Shown here: piece after piece, positions 44,882-55,298 of the stretch
Numbering within the stretch: position 1 is the stretch's first letter
Layout: the number at the start of each line of letters is the position of its first letter
DNA from: Metabacillus halosaccharovorans
GTDB lineage: Bacteria > Bacillota > Bacilli > Bacillales > Bacillaceae
Direction of reading: 5' to 3'
Length of the DNA: 64,000 nt
Assembly: GCF_002019635.1 (NCBI RefSeq)
Contig: NZ_KV917371.1
Span: 2,893,987-2,957,986, forward strand
Translations under genes and position numbers: made by a program
The notes under the pieces: generated by a model
Databases searched by the model: none
Told to the model about the DNA's origin: nothing
The model's input: the letters and a program-made list of their open reading frames with translations, nothing else

Positions 44882-45001
44882 CTACATAGCATAAACCATC
44901 ACTTTTACAGTAAAAACACTTAATTGATAGAGAAAATACACACTAAAAGCCACAAATGTAAAGAAAACTAAAAAGATAGCAGGAACAATACGTTTTACCA
45001 T
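44882..45001 (-). CDS. Small single-span membrane protein (39 aa)
   Basis: Minus-strand ATG at 45001 preceded by GCGAGG. The product is MVKRIVPA followed by a long hydrophobic segment to about residue 26, then QLSVFTVKVMVYAM. It is plausible as a small membrane protein, but the ribosome site is modest and no family is recognised. Confidence 0.45.
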   Translation of the reverse strand: MVKRIVPAIFLVFFTFVAFSVYFLYQLSVFTVKVMVYAM

Positions 45002-45191
45002 TATATAAACCTCGCAATCTAGTAAGATAATAGCAGTATGGTCAAAAAACATTTTTTTATACGCTAAGTGAAAAAAAGTTTATCCAATAAATAAATAAAA
45101 ACTAGTAAAATTAATAATGTAAACGTATAATATTTAGTAAATATATTAGAAATAATTGTGAGTGCGTACTACTTAAAATGGCGAACAGTAG

Positions 45192-46247
<1,056 letters not shown>

Positions 46248-46397
46248 GCAGTAAGAAGGAACCTCTGATGTAATATAAATAGAGGTTCTTTCATATATTT
46301 TTTGAGGGTAAGAGGATAATAGATTTATTTTTTAAAGGAAAATAAGGATTGTTCTTGATCTTCTGCTACCATTCATTATATAATGACATCAAAGTTA

Positions 46398-46411
46398 GTT
46401 AACCGTTTAAC
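46398..46411 (+). promoter_or_regulatory. LacI-type operator before the second LacI gene
   Basis: GTTAACCGTTTAAC is a near-perfect palindrome (consensus GTTAAMCGKTTMAC) lying directly before the ribosome site of the second LacI gene. A similar site precedes thuA, suggesting autoregulation and cluster control. Confidence 0.72.
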
Positions 46412-46421
46412 CGGAGGCAAA

Positions 46422-47447
46422 ATGAAGCAGAAAATAACGATAAGAGATGTAGCAAAACATGCCGGGGTTTCACCAGCGACTGTTTCCTATGTGCTTAATG
46501 GTATAAACAAGGTATCAGAAGAAACAAAGGAAAGAGTTATGCTTTCTATTCGTGAGCTTAACTATCAGCCTGATTTTACGGCAATTAGTTTATCAAAAAG
46601 AAAATCAAATATGATCGGTGTTATAATGCCGCTCGTAGGTGATACGCTTGCACCCATTCTTAAGGACAACCCTTATTTTAGTGAGCTTCTAAGCGGAGTC
46701 GAATATATCTGTCGTAAAAGTGGTTATGATTTTGTTTTATCAGGCATTTCCAATGCGGAAGAATGTAAAAACTGGATTATGAAGAGAAATTTAGATGGAC
46801 TAATCGTTTTAGGGAAATTTCCTTTATATTTATTAGAAGAAATGAAAACGCTGTCTATACCGCTGGTTTTTATTGACTCCTTCGAGGATTATACAAATCA
46901 TTATCATAATATACGTATAGATGATGAACTAGGTGGATATCTGGGCACAAAGCATTTAATAGAATTAGGTCACCGTAATATATGCTTTATCCCCAATGGA
47001 AAAGTTGATTATGCGGTAGATGGCCAGAGATTTTTAGGATTTAAACGGGCATTAGCTGAAGGGAATATACCACTTAAAGACGAAATGGTGCTAGAAGGAA
47101 GATACAATTCCTTTGAAAACGGCTATTTAATTGGAAAAGATCTCGTGAAAAATAAAAACATAACAGCAATCTTCACTTCATCAGATATTACGGCATTAGG
47201 GATTATGAAAGCAGCTAATGATTCTGGTCTAAGAATTCCTGATGATCTATCAATTGTAGGTTTTGATGATTTAATGATCAGCCGCTACTCTTCACCAAGC
47301 TTAACAACCATTCGCCAAGATGTTTTTCGTAAAGGGGCGGTTGCAACTGAAACAGCCATCCATGCAATAGAAAATGAAGATGTGAAGACAGAAGAAATTA
47401 TGCTTTCTGTTGAATTAGTAGTCAGAGGATCGACTAAGGAAAAATAA
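46422..47447 (+). CDS. LacI-family regulator of the sugar cluster (second)
   Basis: 341-aa LacI repressor. CCGGAGG precedes ATG at 46422; the longer frame from 46383 would start within the operator. HTH: ITIRDVAKHAGVSPATVSYVLN; hinge: RVMLSIRELNYQPDF. The ligand domain contains GVIMPLVGD, HLIELGHRNICFIPNG, ITAIFTSSDITALGIM and SPSLTTIRQD. An operator lies at its own start and a matching one 48 bases after its stop, before thuA, so it probably represses both itself and the following genes until its sugar ligand binds. Confidence 0.93.
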   Translation: MKQKITIRDVAKHAGVSPATVSYVLNGINKVSEETKERVMLSIRELNYQPDFTAISLSKRKSNMIGVIMPLVGDTLAPILKDNPYFSELLSGVEYICRKSGYDFVLSGISNAEECKNWIMKRNLDGLIVLGKFPLYLLEEMKTLSIPLVFIDSFEDYTNHYHNIRIDDELGGYLGTKHLIELGHRNICFIPNGKVDYAVDGQRFLGFKRALAEGNIPLKDEMVLEGRYNSFENGYLIGKDLVKNKNITAIFTSSDITALGIMKAANDSGLRIPDDLSIVGFDDLMISRYSSPSLTTIRQDVFRKGAVATETAIHAIENEDVKTEEIMLSVELVVRGSTKEK

Positions 47448-47495
47448 CACTTTAAGGAGGTGAACTCATCTAATCTCATTGTGTAATGATGAATT

Positions 47496-47509
47496 GTTAA
47501 CCGGTTCAC
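47496..47509 (+). promoter_or_regulatory. LacI-type operator before the thuA operon
   Basis: GTTAACCGGTTCAC is a 14-base near-palindrome sharing the half-site GTTAACCG with the operator at 46398. It lies 40 bases upstream of the thuA ATG. Confidence 0.75.
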
Positions 47510-47548
47510 TATATGTATAAAAAATAAATTTTGATTAGGGTGATATAA

Positions 47549-48271
47549 ATGACAAACGTAACAGTATGGAATGAAAATAGACATGAACAGAAAAATCCGG
47601 TCGTAAGTGAAATTTATCCTAAAGGAATTCACGGTGCGATTGCCGAATTTCTACAAGAAGATAATTATGAGGTTAGAACAGCTACATTAGATGAGCCTGA
47701 GCATGGGTTAACCGATGAAGTTCTGGAAAATACAGATGTACTAGTATGGTGGGGACATCTTGCCCATCATGAAGTTGATGATTCAATCGTAGAAAAAGTT
47801 CAACAAAGAGTACTTGATGGAATGGGACTTGTTGTCTTGCATTCAGGTCATTTTTCTAAAATTTTCAAAAAGTTAATGGGGACTAGCTGTGATTTAAAAT
47901 GGCGTGAAGCGGATGATAAAGAACGTCTATGGGTTGTAGATCCTAGCCATCCAATTGCTGACGGTGTTGGAGAATACATTGAACTTGAAAAAGAAGAAAT
48001 GTATGGTGAGCACTTTGATATTCCGGCTCCGGACGAATTAATTTTCACAAGCTGGTTTGAAGGTGGAGAAATCTTCAGAAGTGGCTGTGTATTCAAACGT
48101 GGTAACGGAAAAGTATTCTATTTCCGACCGGGACATGAAACATATCCTACGTACCACAATGAACAAGTTCAACTTGTCATTAAAAATGGCGTAAAGTATG
48201 TAAGCCCTGTCAACCGCAAGCGTCCAGTGTATGGAAATGCAAAACCGCTTGAGACTATTTCAGCAAAATAA
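47549..48271 (+). CDS. ThuA-domain protein
   Basis: 240-aa cytoplasmic protein of the ThuA (trehalose-utilisation) family, a class I glutamine-amidotransferase-like fold without the catalytic Cys. Visible motifs are [39 protein letters not shown] and [15 protein letters not shown]. ThuA proteins take part in catabolism of 3-keto-disaccharides or related keto-sugars alongside Gfo/Idh dehydrogenases, the case here. GGGTGAT precedes ATG. First gene of the operon. Confidence 0.9.
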   Translation: MTNVTVWNENRHEQKNPVVSEIYPKGIHGAIAEFLQEDNYEVRTATLDEPEHGLTDEVLENTDVLVWWGHLAHHEVDDSIVEKVQQRVLDGMGLVVLHSGHFSKIFKKLMGTSCDLKWREADDKERLWVVDPSHPIADGVGEYIELEKEEMYGEHFDIPAPDELIFTSWFEGGEIFRSGCVFKRGNGKVFYFRPGHETYPTYHNEQVQLVIKNGVKYVSPVNRKRPVYGNAKPLETISAK

Positions 48272-48300
48272 TCTTAGATATACACTTTGAAATCATAAAA

Positions 48301-48325
48301 AAGAAGGGGAGAGTTCCCCTTCTAT
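48301..48325 (+). promoter_or_regulatory. Intercistronic hairpin thuA-dehydrogenase
   Basis: GAAGGGGA and TCCCCTTC pair across GAGT, in the gap between thuA and the first dehydrogenase, followed by TATAAAAATGG. With no true U-tract it may protect or process the mRNA or attenuate it weakly. Confidence 0.55.
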
Positions 48326-48344
48326 AAAAATGGAGGAATGTAAA

Positions 48345-49376
48345 ATGGGTAAATTACGAGTTGGAGTTATTGGATGTGGAAGTATTGCACAATATCGTCA
48401 CCTTCCTGAATATGCAGCAAACCAGAATGTTGAACTAGTAGCAGTATGTGACATCGTGGAAGACCGTGTAAAAGAAGTTGCAAATAAATACGGTGCAAAA
48501 GCATTTACTGACTATAAAGAACTTATTGCAAGTGGAGAAGTAGATGTAATTAGCGTATGTACTCCAAACTACCTTCATGCACCTGTCTCAATTGAAGCCT
48601 TAAACAATGGTCTTCACGTATTATGTGAAAAACCGATGGCAACATCTCAAGAAGAAGCAGATGCAATGATTGAAGCAGCGAAAAAGAATGATAAAAAACT
48701 AATGATTGCTCATAACCAACGTTTTGTACGTTCTCATGAGCTTGCACGCCAGCTAATTGAAAGCGGTGCACTTGGAAAAATCTACAGCTTCCGTACAGCA
48801 TTCGGTCATCCGGGACCAGAAGGCTGGAGTATCGATGGAAGAGAAAGCTGGTTCTTTGAAAAAGAAAAAGCATATATCGGTGCAATGGGTGATTTAGGTG
48901 TTCACAAAACAGATTTAATGCGCTATTTACTTGGAGAAGAAATTGTTGAAGTTGGTGCTTTCATTGAAACAACAGCAAAAGAAGGTGCTGATGTAGATGA
49001 TACAGCTGTTTGTGCCCTTAAAACAGAAAGTGGAATCATTGGAACTCTTGCAGCAAGCTGGTCTTATACAGCAAAAGAAGATAATTCAACCATCATCTAT
49101 GGTGAAAAAGCGATCCTGCGCTTGGAAGACAATCCAACATATTCATTAGTTGTTCAATACACAAATGGTGAAGTTGTGAACTATGCATTAGGTAAAATTC
49201 AATCAAATGATGAGGGTGGCCAAAACACAACTCATGTGATTGATAACTTTGTCACATCAATTGTAGAAAACACAGAGCCGCCAATTAACGGTGAAGAAGG
49301 TATGAAGTCATTAGCTGTTATTTTAGCAGCCATTAAATCAAATGAAACAAAAACAATTGCTAAAGTATTTGAGTGA
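48345..49376 (+). CDS. Gfo/Idh/MocA dehydrogenase (first)
   Basis: 343-aa NAD(P)-dependent sugar or cyclitol dehydrogenase. The Rossmann motif is GVIGCGSIAQYRHLPEYA; the family signature CEKPMATS (Lys of EKP is catalytic) is followed by GDLGVHKTDLMRYL, with the catalytic His. TGGAGGAATG precedes ATG at 48345. Second gene of the cluster. It would oxidise a ring hydroxyl to a keto group or do the reverse; the substrate cannot be read. Confidence 0.92.
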   Translation: MGKLRVGVIGCGSIAQYRHLPEYAANQNVELVAVCDIVEDRVKEVANKYGAKAFTDYKELIASGEVDVISVCTPNYLHAPVSIEALNNGLHVLCEKPMATSQEEADAMIEAAKKNDKKLMIAHNQRFVRSHELARQLIESGALGKIYSFRTAFGHPGPEGWSIDGRESWFFEKEKAYIGAMGDLGVHKTDLMRYLLGEEIVEVGAFIETTAKEGADVDDTAVCALKTESGIIGTLAASWSYTAKEDNSTIIYGEKAILRLEDNPTYSLVVQYTNGEVVNYALGKIQSNDEGGQNTTHVIDNFVTSIVENTEPPINGEEGMKSLAVILAAIKSNETKTIAKVFE

Positions 49377-49381
49377 TAAAA

Positions 49382-50404
49382 ATGAATAAACTACGTATCG
49401 GAATCATTGGTGTTGGCGGAATTGCACAAGGCCGCCATATTCCAGCCTTTCAAAGCTTTGCTGATGACTGTGTGATTACAGCAGTCAGTGATGTAAATAT
49501 AGAGAGAGCACAGGAAGTTGCAACAACAAACAATATAGAACATGTAGTAGAAGATTATCGTGAACTATTTCAGCATGTTGATGCCGTATGTATTTGTACA
49601 CCGAATAAGTTCCACGCTGAAATTACAATCGCCGCTTTAGAAGCGGGAGTAAATGTCCTTTGTGAAAAGCCAATGGCACTTTCTGCAGAAGAATGTGAAA
49701 GAATGCTGGAAGCTTCAAAGCGTACAGGGAAAGTATTAGCGATAGCGTATCACTATCGTTTTATGAAAAACTCTCAAGCTGCTAAACAATTAATGGAAGA
49801 AGTGGGAACTCCGCTTGTCACAAGAGTTCAAGCATTGAGAAGAAGAAAAGTTCCTGGCTGGGGTGTGTTCACAAACAAATCCCTTCAAGGTGGAGGTAGT
49901 TTAATAGACTATGGCTGCCATCTGTTGGACCTTGCCATTTGGTTAATGGGAAGTCCGAAACATGTAGAAGTAAACGGCAGCACATATAATGTGTTAAGCA
50001 AAACGCCAAATGGTGTCAACCAATGGGGAACCTTTGATCATGAAACCTTTGATGTAGATGATCATGTGACAGCATACATTAAGTTTGAAAATGGTGCTTC
50101 GCTCTTATTGGAAACATCATGGGCAGCAAATATACTAGACGATCAGGAACATCTAAGTATCTCAGGAGTAGATGGCGGTATAAGTGTATTTCCACTTGAG
50201 CTCTACACAGCCAAAAACGGCATGTTAATGAATAGCCAAGCTGCTTGGGTACAAGGTGAAGATAACCCTGGAATTGCTCAGGTGAAAAACTTCATTGATG
50301 CATGTCGTGGAGAAGCTGAGTTAGTCGTAAAACCTGAAGAAGCATTACAAGTTTCACAGATTATCGATGCAATTTATCAATCTGCTGAAAGAACTAAGGG
50401 ATAA
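49382..50404 (+). CDS. Gfo/Idh/MocA dehydrogenase (second)
   Basis: 340-aa paralogue of the preceding enzyme. It shows GIIGVGGIAQGRHIPAFQ, CEKPMALS and GGGSLIDYGCHLLDLAIWLMG, with the catalytic Lys and His. The start ATG at 49382 is 5 bases after the previous stop; no strong ribosome site, so translation is probably coupled. Two different Gfo/Idh enzymes together allow oxidation at one step and reduction at another, as in keto-sugar pathways. Confidence 0.92.
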   Translation: MNKLRIGIIGVGGIAQGRHIPAFQSFADDCVITAVSDVNIERAQEVATTNNIEHVVEDYRELFQHVDAVCICTPNKFHAEITIAALEAGVNVLCEKPMALSAEECERMLEASKRTGKVLAIAYHYRFMKNSQAAKQLMEEVGTPLVTRVQALRRRKVPGWGVFTNKSLQGGGSLIDYGCHLLDLAIWLMGSPKHVEVNGSTYNVLSKTPNGVNQWGTFDHETFDVDDHVTAYIKFENGASLLLETSWAANILDDQEHLSISGVDGGISVFPLELYTAKNGMLMNSQAAWVQGEDNPGIAQVKNFIDACRGEAELVVKPEEALQVSQIIDAIYQSAERTKG

Positions 50405-50460
50405 ATTAGTAGAACTGAATTCGTATAGGTTGTTGCTTTAGAATACTATTTTTATAACCT

Positions 50461-50484
50461 TAGTGTCTGGAGCGTAATGGAACT
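50461..50484. repeat. Short fragment of intergenic repeat family 2
   Basis: AGTGTCTGGAGCGTAATGGAAC matches the tail of the repeat at 1758-1815 (GTGTCTGGAGCGCAATGGAAC). It lies between the second dehydrogenase and the isomerase genes. Confidence 0.55.
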
Positions 50485-50555
50485 TGTTCTTAGAGATTAA
50501 CTATATTATTAGTTAAAAGTGTTCAACCATAATCCAAATTACAGGAGGAATTCCA

Positions 50556-51524
50556 ATGAAATTAGGCGTATTTACAGTACTTTTTAATGACAAATCATTT
50601 GAAGAAATGTTAGATCGTGTGAAAGCATCAGGCCTTCACGCAGTAGAAATCGGTACAGGCGGATATCCTGGAAATACTCATTGCGAATTAGATGCTCTAC
50701 TGGAAAGCGAAGAAAAGCGTAACGAATATCTTGCGAAAATCCAAGAGCGCGACCTCATCATCAGTGCATTCAGCTGTCACGGTAACCCGATTTCACCAGA
50801 CAAAGAATTGGCAAAAGACCATCATGAGACAATCATGAAAACAATCAAACTAGCTTCACTAATGAATGTACCTGTTGTTAATACATTCTCAGGTACACCA
50901 GGTGACAGTGAAGATGCGAAATATCCTAACTGGCCTGTCACACCTTGGCCGAATGAATATGGTGATGTGTTAAAATGGCAATGGGAAGAAAAACTAATTC
51001 CGTACTGGAAAGAAGTCGGAGCATATGCACAAGAGCATAATGTGAAAATTGGCTTGGAATTACACGGCGGATTCTTAGTTCACACTCCATATACATTATT
51101 AAAACTTCGCGAAGAAACATGTGATGCAATCGGCGCTAACTTAGATCCAAGTCATCTTTGGTGGCAAGGTATTGATCCGGTAGCAGCGATCAAAATTTTA
51201 GGAAAAGCAAATGCTATTCACCATTTCCATGCAAAAGATACATACATTGATCAAGACAATGTAAATATGTATGGATTAACGGACATGCAGCCATACGGCG
51301 AAGTTCAAACAAGAGCATGGACATTCAGATCTGTTGGTTGTGGACACAGCTTAACAGAATGGAATGATATCATGAGTGCCCTTCGCACATACAACTACGA
51401 TTATGTTGTAAGCATCGAACATGAAGACCCAATTATGTCAATTGACGAGGGCTTCGAGCGAGCTGTTACAAACCTGAAAACAGTATTAATCAATGACCAG
51501 CCATCTCAAATGTGGTGGGTATAA
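50556..51524 (+). CDS. Sugar phosphate isomerase/epimerase-like TIM-barrel protein
   Basis: 322-aa xylose-isomerase-like TIM barrel. The probable metal ligands are in GLELHGG (Glu), ANLDPSHLWW (Asp/His), HFHAKDT (His) and VSIEHED (Glu). CAGGAGGAATT precedes ATG. Members of this group isomerise keto-sugars or cleave 3-keto-glycosides (for example LgdB-like enzymes of levoglucosan catabolism). Last gene of the cluster; terminator follows. A repeat fragment of about 150 bases separates it from the dehydrogenase, so it may have its own promoter as well. Confidence 0.9.
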   Translation: MKLGVFTVLFNDKSFEEMLDRVKASGLHAVEIGTGGYPGNTHCELDALLESEEKRNEYLAKIQERDLIISAFSCHGNPISPDKELAKDHHETIMKTIKLASLMNVPVVNTFSGTPGDSEDAKYPNWPVTPWPNEYGDVLKWQWEEKLIPYWKEVGAYAQEHNVKIGLELHGGFLVHTPYTLLKLREETCDAIGANLDPSHLWWQGIDPVAAIKILGKANAIHHFHAKDTYIDQDNVNMYGLTDMQPYGEVQTRAWTFRSVGCGHSLTEWNDIMSALRTYNYDYVVSIEHEDPIMSIDEGFERAVTNLKTVLINDQPSQMWWV

Positions 51525-51536
51525 GATAAAGATTGG

Positions 51537-51568
51537 CCCCTCTAGTACCAGAGGGGTTTTCTTTTTTT
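51537..51568 (+). terminator. Terminator of the sugar cluster
   Basis: CCCCTCT and AGAGGGG around AGTACC, followed by TTTTCTTTTTTT. Confidence 0.92.
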
Positions 51569-51633
51569 GCAAAAAATCTGTATGATGGAGAATAGATTCG
51601 TTTGACGGAAATAAATGAAGCATAGGTGAAAAG

Positions 51634-52830
51634 ATGGCAAATCCAATTCGAGTACAGATAAAACCAAACTATGTAAAGCAATTTAGATCAGGTTATCCTC
51701 TTATCAACAAAGAAGCAATCAAAAATAGTGAAGTTCTAAAACAAGAGGGTTCGATTATTGATCTTGTTGATGAAAGAAATCAATTTATAGCTAAGGGATA
51801 CTATGGAATACAAAATAAAGGTAGAGGTTGGATCTTAACTTATAACCAAAGGGAAGTCATTGATCAATCCTTTTTTGAGAAAAAACTTAAAGCTGCGGTT
51901 GAAGCTCGCCGATCTTTTTATGATGATCCTGATACGACTGCTTTTCGCGTTTTTAATGGTGAAGGAGACGGCATCGGCGGATTAACGATTGATTGCTATG
52001 AAGAAGGATACTATGTGGTCACTTGGTATAGTGAAGGAATTTATTCTTTTAAAGAAGAAATTATAAAGTCTCTCAGCAATATCGCAGATTTTAAAGGAAT
52101 CTATGAAAAGAAACGATTTGATGTTAAGGGTACTTATATGGAAGATGATGACTTTGTTACTGGTGAGCGAGCCAACTTTCCGCTAATTGTGAAGGAAAAT
52201 GGAATCCGATTCGCAGTTTACCTAAATGACGGGGCAATGGTAGGCGTTTTCCTTGACCAGAAAGATGTTCGCAAAGCAATCCGTGATAAATATGCAAAAG
52301 GAAAAAATGTATTAAATACCTTTTCCTATACTGGAGCCTTTTCTGTAGCAGCGGCACTTGGAGGTGCAGCAAAAACGACAAGTGTGGATTTAGCAAATCG
52401 CAGTAAAGCAAAAACAATTGAACAGTTTAGTGTAAACTCACTTGATTATGAAGCACATAGTATTATCGTTGAAGATGTATTTAACTATTTTAAATATGCT
52501 GTGCGAAAAAAACTGTCATTTGATATGGTCATTTTGGATCCGCCAAGCTTTGCCAGATCAAAGAAGCATACCTTTAGCGCAGGAAAGGACTATCCGGAGC
52601 TATTGAAACAGGCGATCCAAATAACGGAGAAACAGGGAATCATTGTTGCTTCCTCTAATTGCAGTACCTTTGGAATGCAGAAGTTTAAAGGATTTATCGA
52701 AAAGTCATTTCAGGAAATAGGAGAAACGTATAAAATCCTTGAAGAATTTAGTTTGCCGAAAGATTTTAAAACAATAAAGGAATTTAAAGAAGGAAACTAT
52801 TTAAAAGTTGTTATCATAAAAAAACTGTAA
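51634..52830 (+). CDS. Class I SAM-dependent 23S rRNA methyltransferase (RlmI/YwbD type)
   Basis: 398-aa rRNA (cytosine-C5)-methyltransferase-like protein. An N-terminal PUA domain (about 1-75) is followed by an EEHEH region (RVFNGEGDGIGGLTIDCYEEGYYV) and a SAM fold with NDGAMVGVFLDQKDVRKAI, LNTFSYTGAFSVAAALGGA and MVILDPPSFARSKKHTFSAGKDY. The length agrees with B. subtilis YwbD (396 aa). AGGTGAAAAG precedes ATG. Monocistronic. Confidence 0.9.
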   Translation: MANPIRVQIKPNYVKQFRSGYPLINKEAIKNSEVLKQEGSIIDLVDERNQFIAKGYYGIQNKGRGWILTYNQREVIDQSFFEKKLKAAVEARRSFYDDPDTTAFRVFNGEGDGIGGLTIDCYEEGYYVVTWYSEGIYSFKEEIIKSLSNIADFKGIYEKKRFDVKGTYMEDDDFVTGERANFPLIVKENGIRFAVYLNDGAMVGVFLDQKDVRKAIRDKYAKGKNVLNTFSYTGAFSVAAALGGAAKTTSVDLANRSKAKTIEQFSVNSLDYEAHSIIVEDVFNYFKYAVRKKLSFDMVILDPPSFARSKKHTFSAGKDYPELLKQAIQITEKQGIIVASSNCSTFGMQKFKGFIEKSFQEIGETYKILEEFSLPKDFKTIKEFKEGNYLKVVIIKKL

Positions 52831-52839
52831 GCTAAAAGA

Positions 52840-52869
52840 CTGACATTCCCGGGAATGTCAGCTCTTTTT
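52840..52869 (+). terminator. Terminator of the RlmI-type gene
   Basis: CTGACATTCC and GGAATGTCAG form a 10-bp stem closed by CGG-type bases, followed by CTCTTTTTA. Confidence 0.88.
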
Positions 52870-52907
52870 AATACTATCAGAATTTATAAGTTTTGTAATT
52901 AGTTTCA

Positions 52908-53031
52908 GTGTCTAGCTCCAGCGCCTAGCCCCTCTAGGGTCTAGCCAATTTGGAATTGAAGGCAAAGAACGCCTTCTATTCCAAATCGCCTTATTTGCCC
53001 AAGGCTGCCCAAGGCGCTTGCGCTTTTCTTA
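52908..53031. repeat. Covariant palindromic repeat family 1, copy D
   Basis: From GTGTCTAGCTCCAGCGCC to GCGCTTGCGCTTTTCTT. The inner stem is ATTTGGAAT-T-GAAGGC against GCCTTC-T-ATTCCAAAT, with CTAGGG-type middle arms as in copy A. It ends one base before the stop codon of the minus-strand 65-aa gene. Confidence 0.9.
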
Positions 53032-53032
53032 G

Positions 53033-53230
53033 CTAATTGATAATCAAATAGGATTTATATTCTTTAATAATGTCCCCACGTTTTCCTAAAAGTTTTTTAT
53101 ATTCTCTTAATAAATCTGTATTACTTCTATCTTTTACCCACTCAGAAAATGCACGCTCACATTCTCTCGAAATGGTTGACAACTCATTGTTAATTTCATT
53201 CAATTTCTTAATATGAACATGCGTAACCAT
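53033..53230 (-). CDS. Uncharacterised 65-aa helical protein
   Basis: AAAGGTGG precedes ATG. The sequence is charged and helical: HIKKLNEINNELSTISRECERAF, then NTDLLREYKKLLGKRGDIIKEYKSYL. No family recognised; it might be a small regulator or spore protein. Repeat copy D begins immediately downstream of its stop and may act as its terminator. Confidence 0.65.
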   Translation of the reverse strand: MVTHVHIKKLNEINNELSTISRECERAFSEWVKDRSNTDLLREYKKLLGKRGDIIKEYKSYLIIN

Positions 53231-53376
53231 TGGGTACCACCTTTCACCAATTGTCTCTCTATTTTGATATGGAAAGCTGACTTTTTGTTACTTTTTCATA
53301 TGATAATTAGGTGATACCCTAAATTTCTATTACGTAAACATAAAAATAAAAATATTTAACTAAGGGGTAGGGAATT

Positions 53377-53889
53377 TTGAAGAAAATTATGGTTATAGGG
53401 GTATCAGCAGGTGCGGGAAAATCGACATTCGCGAGAAAACTATCGGACTTTCTTCAAATAAACGTGCACCATCTTGATACGATGTACTGGGAACCGGGAT
53501 GGGTTGAAGCATCATTTGAAGATTTTAAATCCAGGCAACTAGAAGTTATCAATCAACAGGAATGGATTATCGAAGGAAATTATCGCAACACCTTTGAAAT
53601 GAGAGTAGAAAAGGCAGACACCATTATTTATATCGAAAAGCCATTGACAGTCTGTCTATATCGGGTCATGAAAAGATGGCTAACGAACATAGGAAAAGAT
53701 CGGCCAGACCGTGCCATCGGTTGTAACGAAAAGATAGACATGGCCTTCATCAAATTTATATGCAGCACATATTTTCAACGTAAGAAAAAGATGAGACAAC
53801 AACTTGAAAAGCTGAAATCTAGTAAACAGGTCTTCATTTTTACAACAAATACAGAAATTGACACATTTTTGCGTAGACTAGCGAATTAG
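53377..53889 (+). CDS. P-loop nucleoside kinase-like protein (FlaR/topology modulation type)
   Basis: 170-aa soluble P-loop protein. GVSAGAGKSTFARKL is the Walker A motif, and HHLDTMYWEPGW with EWIIEGNYRNTF are hallmarks of the adenylate-kinase-like group often called topology-modulation protein or FlaR. GGGGTAGGG precedes the TTG start. The physiological substrate is unknown. The gene is monocistronic. Confidence 0.85.
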   Translation: MKKIMVIGVSAGAGKSTFARKLSDFLQINVHHLDTMYWEPGWVEASFEDFKSRQLEVINQQEWIIEGNYRNTFEMRVEKADTIIYIEKPLTVCLYRVMKRWLTNIGKDRPDRAIGCNEKIDMAFIKFICSTYFQRKKKMRQQLEKLKSSKQVFIFTTNTEIDTFLRRLAN

Positions 53890-54138
53890 AATTATTTCTG
53901 GGGAAATATGACGAATTACTGATTCATATATTACACTGGGTGGAAATTAGCTATACTATAGATAGTGGTGAGAATAGTTATTTGCTATGGTGCTGTTTTC
54001 GTTAAGATAATTTCTTTAGAATCTAAATTGTGAAAAACTAACCCCGTGCTTTCTATAATTAAACAGCATTAAGTGTTTGAAAATAATGAACCCTTTAACA
54101 TGAATACATACAGAAGTTAGTGAAGGAGATAAACAAAT
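53890..54138. other. Promoter/leader region of yfmL
   Basis: About 250 bases without a gene. A promoter could lie near TTAGCTATACTATAGATAG (about 53947), leaving a long 5' leader before the helicase gene. Helicase leaders of this length can be cold-regulated, but no conserved fold was recognised. Confidence 0.4.
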
Positions 54139-55272
54139 ATGTCAGAACAAAACTTTTTACAAGACGCAGAATCATTTTTACAAAATAATTGGGAAAAAGC
54201 AAATTTCCCAGAACCTACAGCAATCCAATTAAAAGCAATCCCTCCAATCCTGGAAGGAAAAGACGTTATCGCTGAATCTCCAACAGGAACAGGAAAAACC
54301 CTTGCATATGTGCTCCCGCTTTTAAACAAGGTAGATGTTAATAGAAAATCAGCACAAATCGTGATATTAGCACCATCAAGAGAGCTTGTCATGCAAATCT
54401 TTGAAGAAGTGAAGAAATGGTCAGAAGGAAGTACCATCACAAGTGCCTCTTTTATCGGTGGCGCAAATATTAAAAGACAGGTTGAAAAACTAAAGAAAAG
54501 CCCTCAAGTAATCCTTGGAACACCTGGAAGAATCCAAGAATTAATAAAAATGAAAAAGTTGAAAATGCATGCAGTTAAAACGGTTGTACTAGATGAAGGA
54601 GATCAACTTTTAACTCCGGAGCATAAAAAGACAATTCAGGAAATTATTAAATCGACATTAAACGAACGCCAAGTTGTCTTGTTCTCAGCTACCACAAATG
54701 AAAGCACAGAATCCAGAGCGAGAGATCTTATGAAAAAGAATCCTGAAATCATTAAGGTGAGCAGAGATGAAATTCCGGTTGGACAAGTTGATCATGTGTA
54801 TCTTGTTTGTGAACAAAGAGAAAAAGCACACATCCTCGAAAGATTGGCCAAAAATATACCGATGAAAGCTTTAGGGTTTGTAAAGGATATCGGAAACTTA
54901 GATGTCTTAGGAGAAAAGCTTGAATTTAATGGAGTAGATGTTCATCTTTTACATAGTGATACAAAGAAAGAAGAGCGTGAAGCTGCACTAAAGAGCCTTC
55001 GATCAGACAAACAGGGACTTTTGCTTGCTACTGATGTGGCAGCGAGAGGCTTGGATATTGCTGAGTTATCACATGTTATCCACTATGACCTGCCGGCAAA
55101 TGCCTCACAATATGTTCACCGCTCAGGCAGAACAGGACGCCAAGGAGCATCAGGTACGGTTATTTCGATTGTAACAGAGAGGGAAGAAAGAGAGTTGAAG
55201 AAACTGGCAAAAGAGCTGGATATTACTCTTGTGAAGAATGAATTATACAGAGGAGAATTAGTTGAAAAATAA
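54139..55272 (+). CDS. yfmL: DEAD-box RNA helicase YfmL
   Basis: 377-aa RNA helicase, matching the size of B. subtilis YfmL (376 aa), which helps ribosome assembly and growth at low temperature. Motifs in order: Q motif PTAIQLKAIPPIL, motif I SPTGTGKT, Ia PSRELVMQ, Ib TPGRIQEL, II DEGD (Gly in place of Ala), III SAT, then HSDTKKEERE, TDVAARGLDI and HRSGRTGR. No long C-terminal extension. GAAGGAGATAAAC precedes ATG. Confidence 0.93.
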   Translation: MSEQNFLQDAESFLQNNWEKANFPEPTAIQLKAIPPILEGKDVIAESPTGTGKTLAYVLPLLNKVDVNRKSAQIVILAPSRELVMQIFEEVKKWSEGSTITSASFIGGANIKRQVEKLKKSPQVILGTPGRIQELIKMKKLKMHAVKTVVLDEGDQLLTPEHKKTIQEIIKSTLNERQVVLFSATTNESTESRARDLMKKNPEIIKVSRDEIPVGQVDHVYLVCEQREKAHILERLAKNIPMKALGFVKDIGNLDVLGEKLEFNGVDVHLLHSDTKKEEREAALKSLRSDKQGLLLATDVAARGLDIAELSHVIHYDLPANASQYVHRSGRTGRQGASGTVISIVTEREERELKKLAKELDITLVKNELYRGELVEK

Positions 55273-55298
55273 AAAAAGAAATTTTGTACTTAGTGTAG

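Noticed and set aside
45121-45140. cre-like box (TGTAAACGTATAAT) before the first lacI gene
   Set aside because: Three mismatches in the conserved right half.
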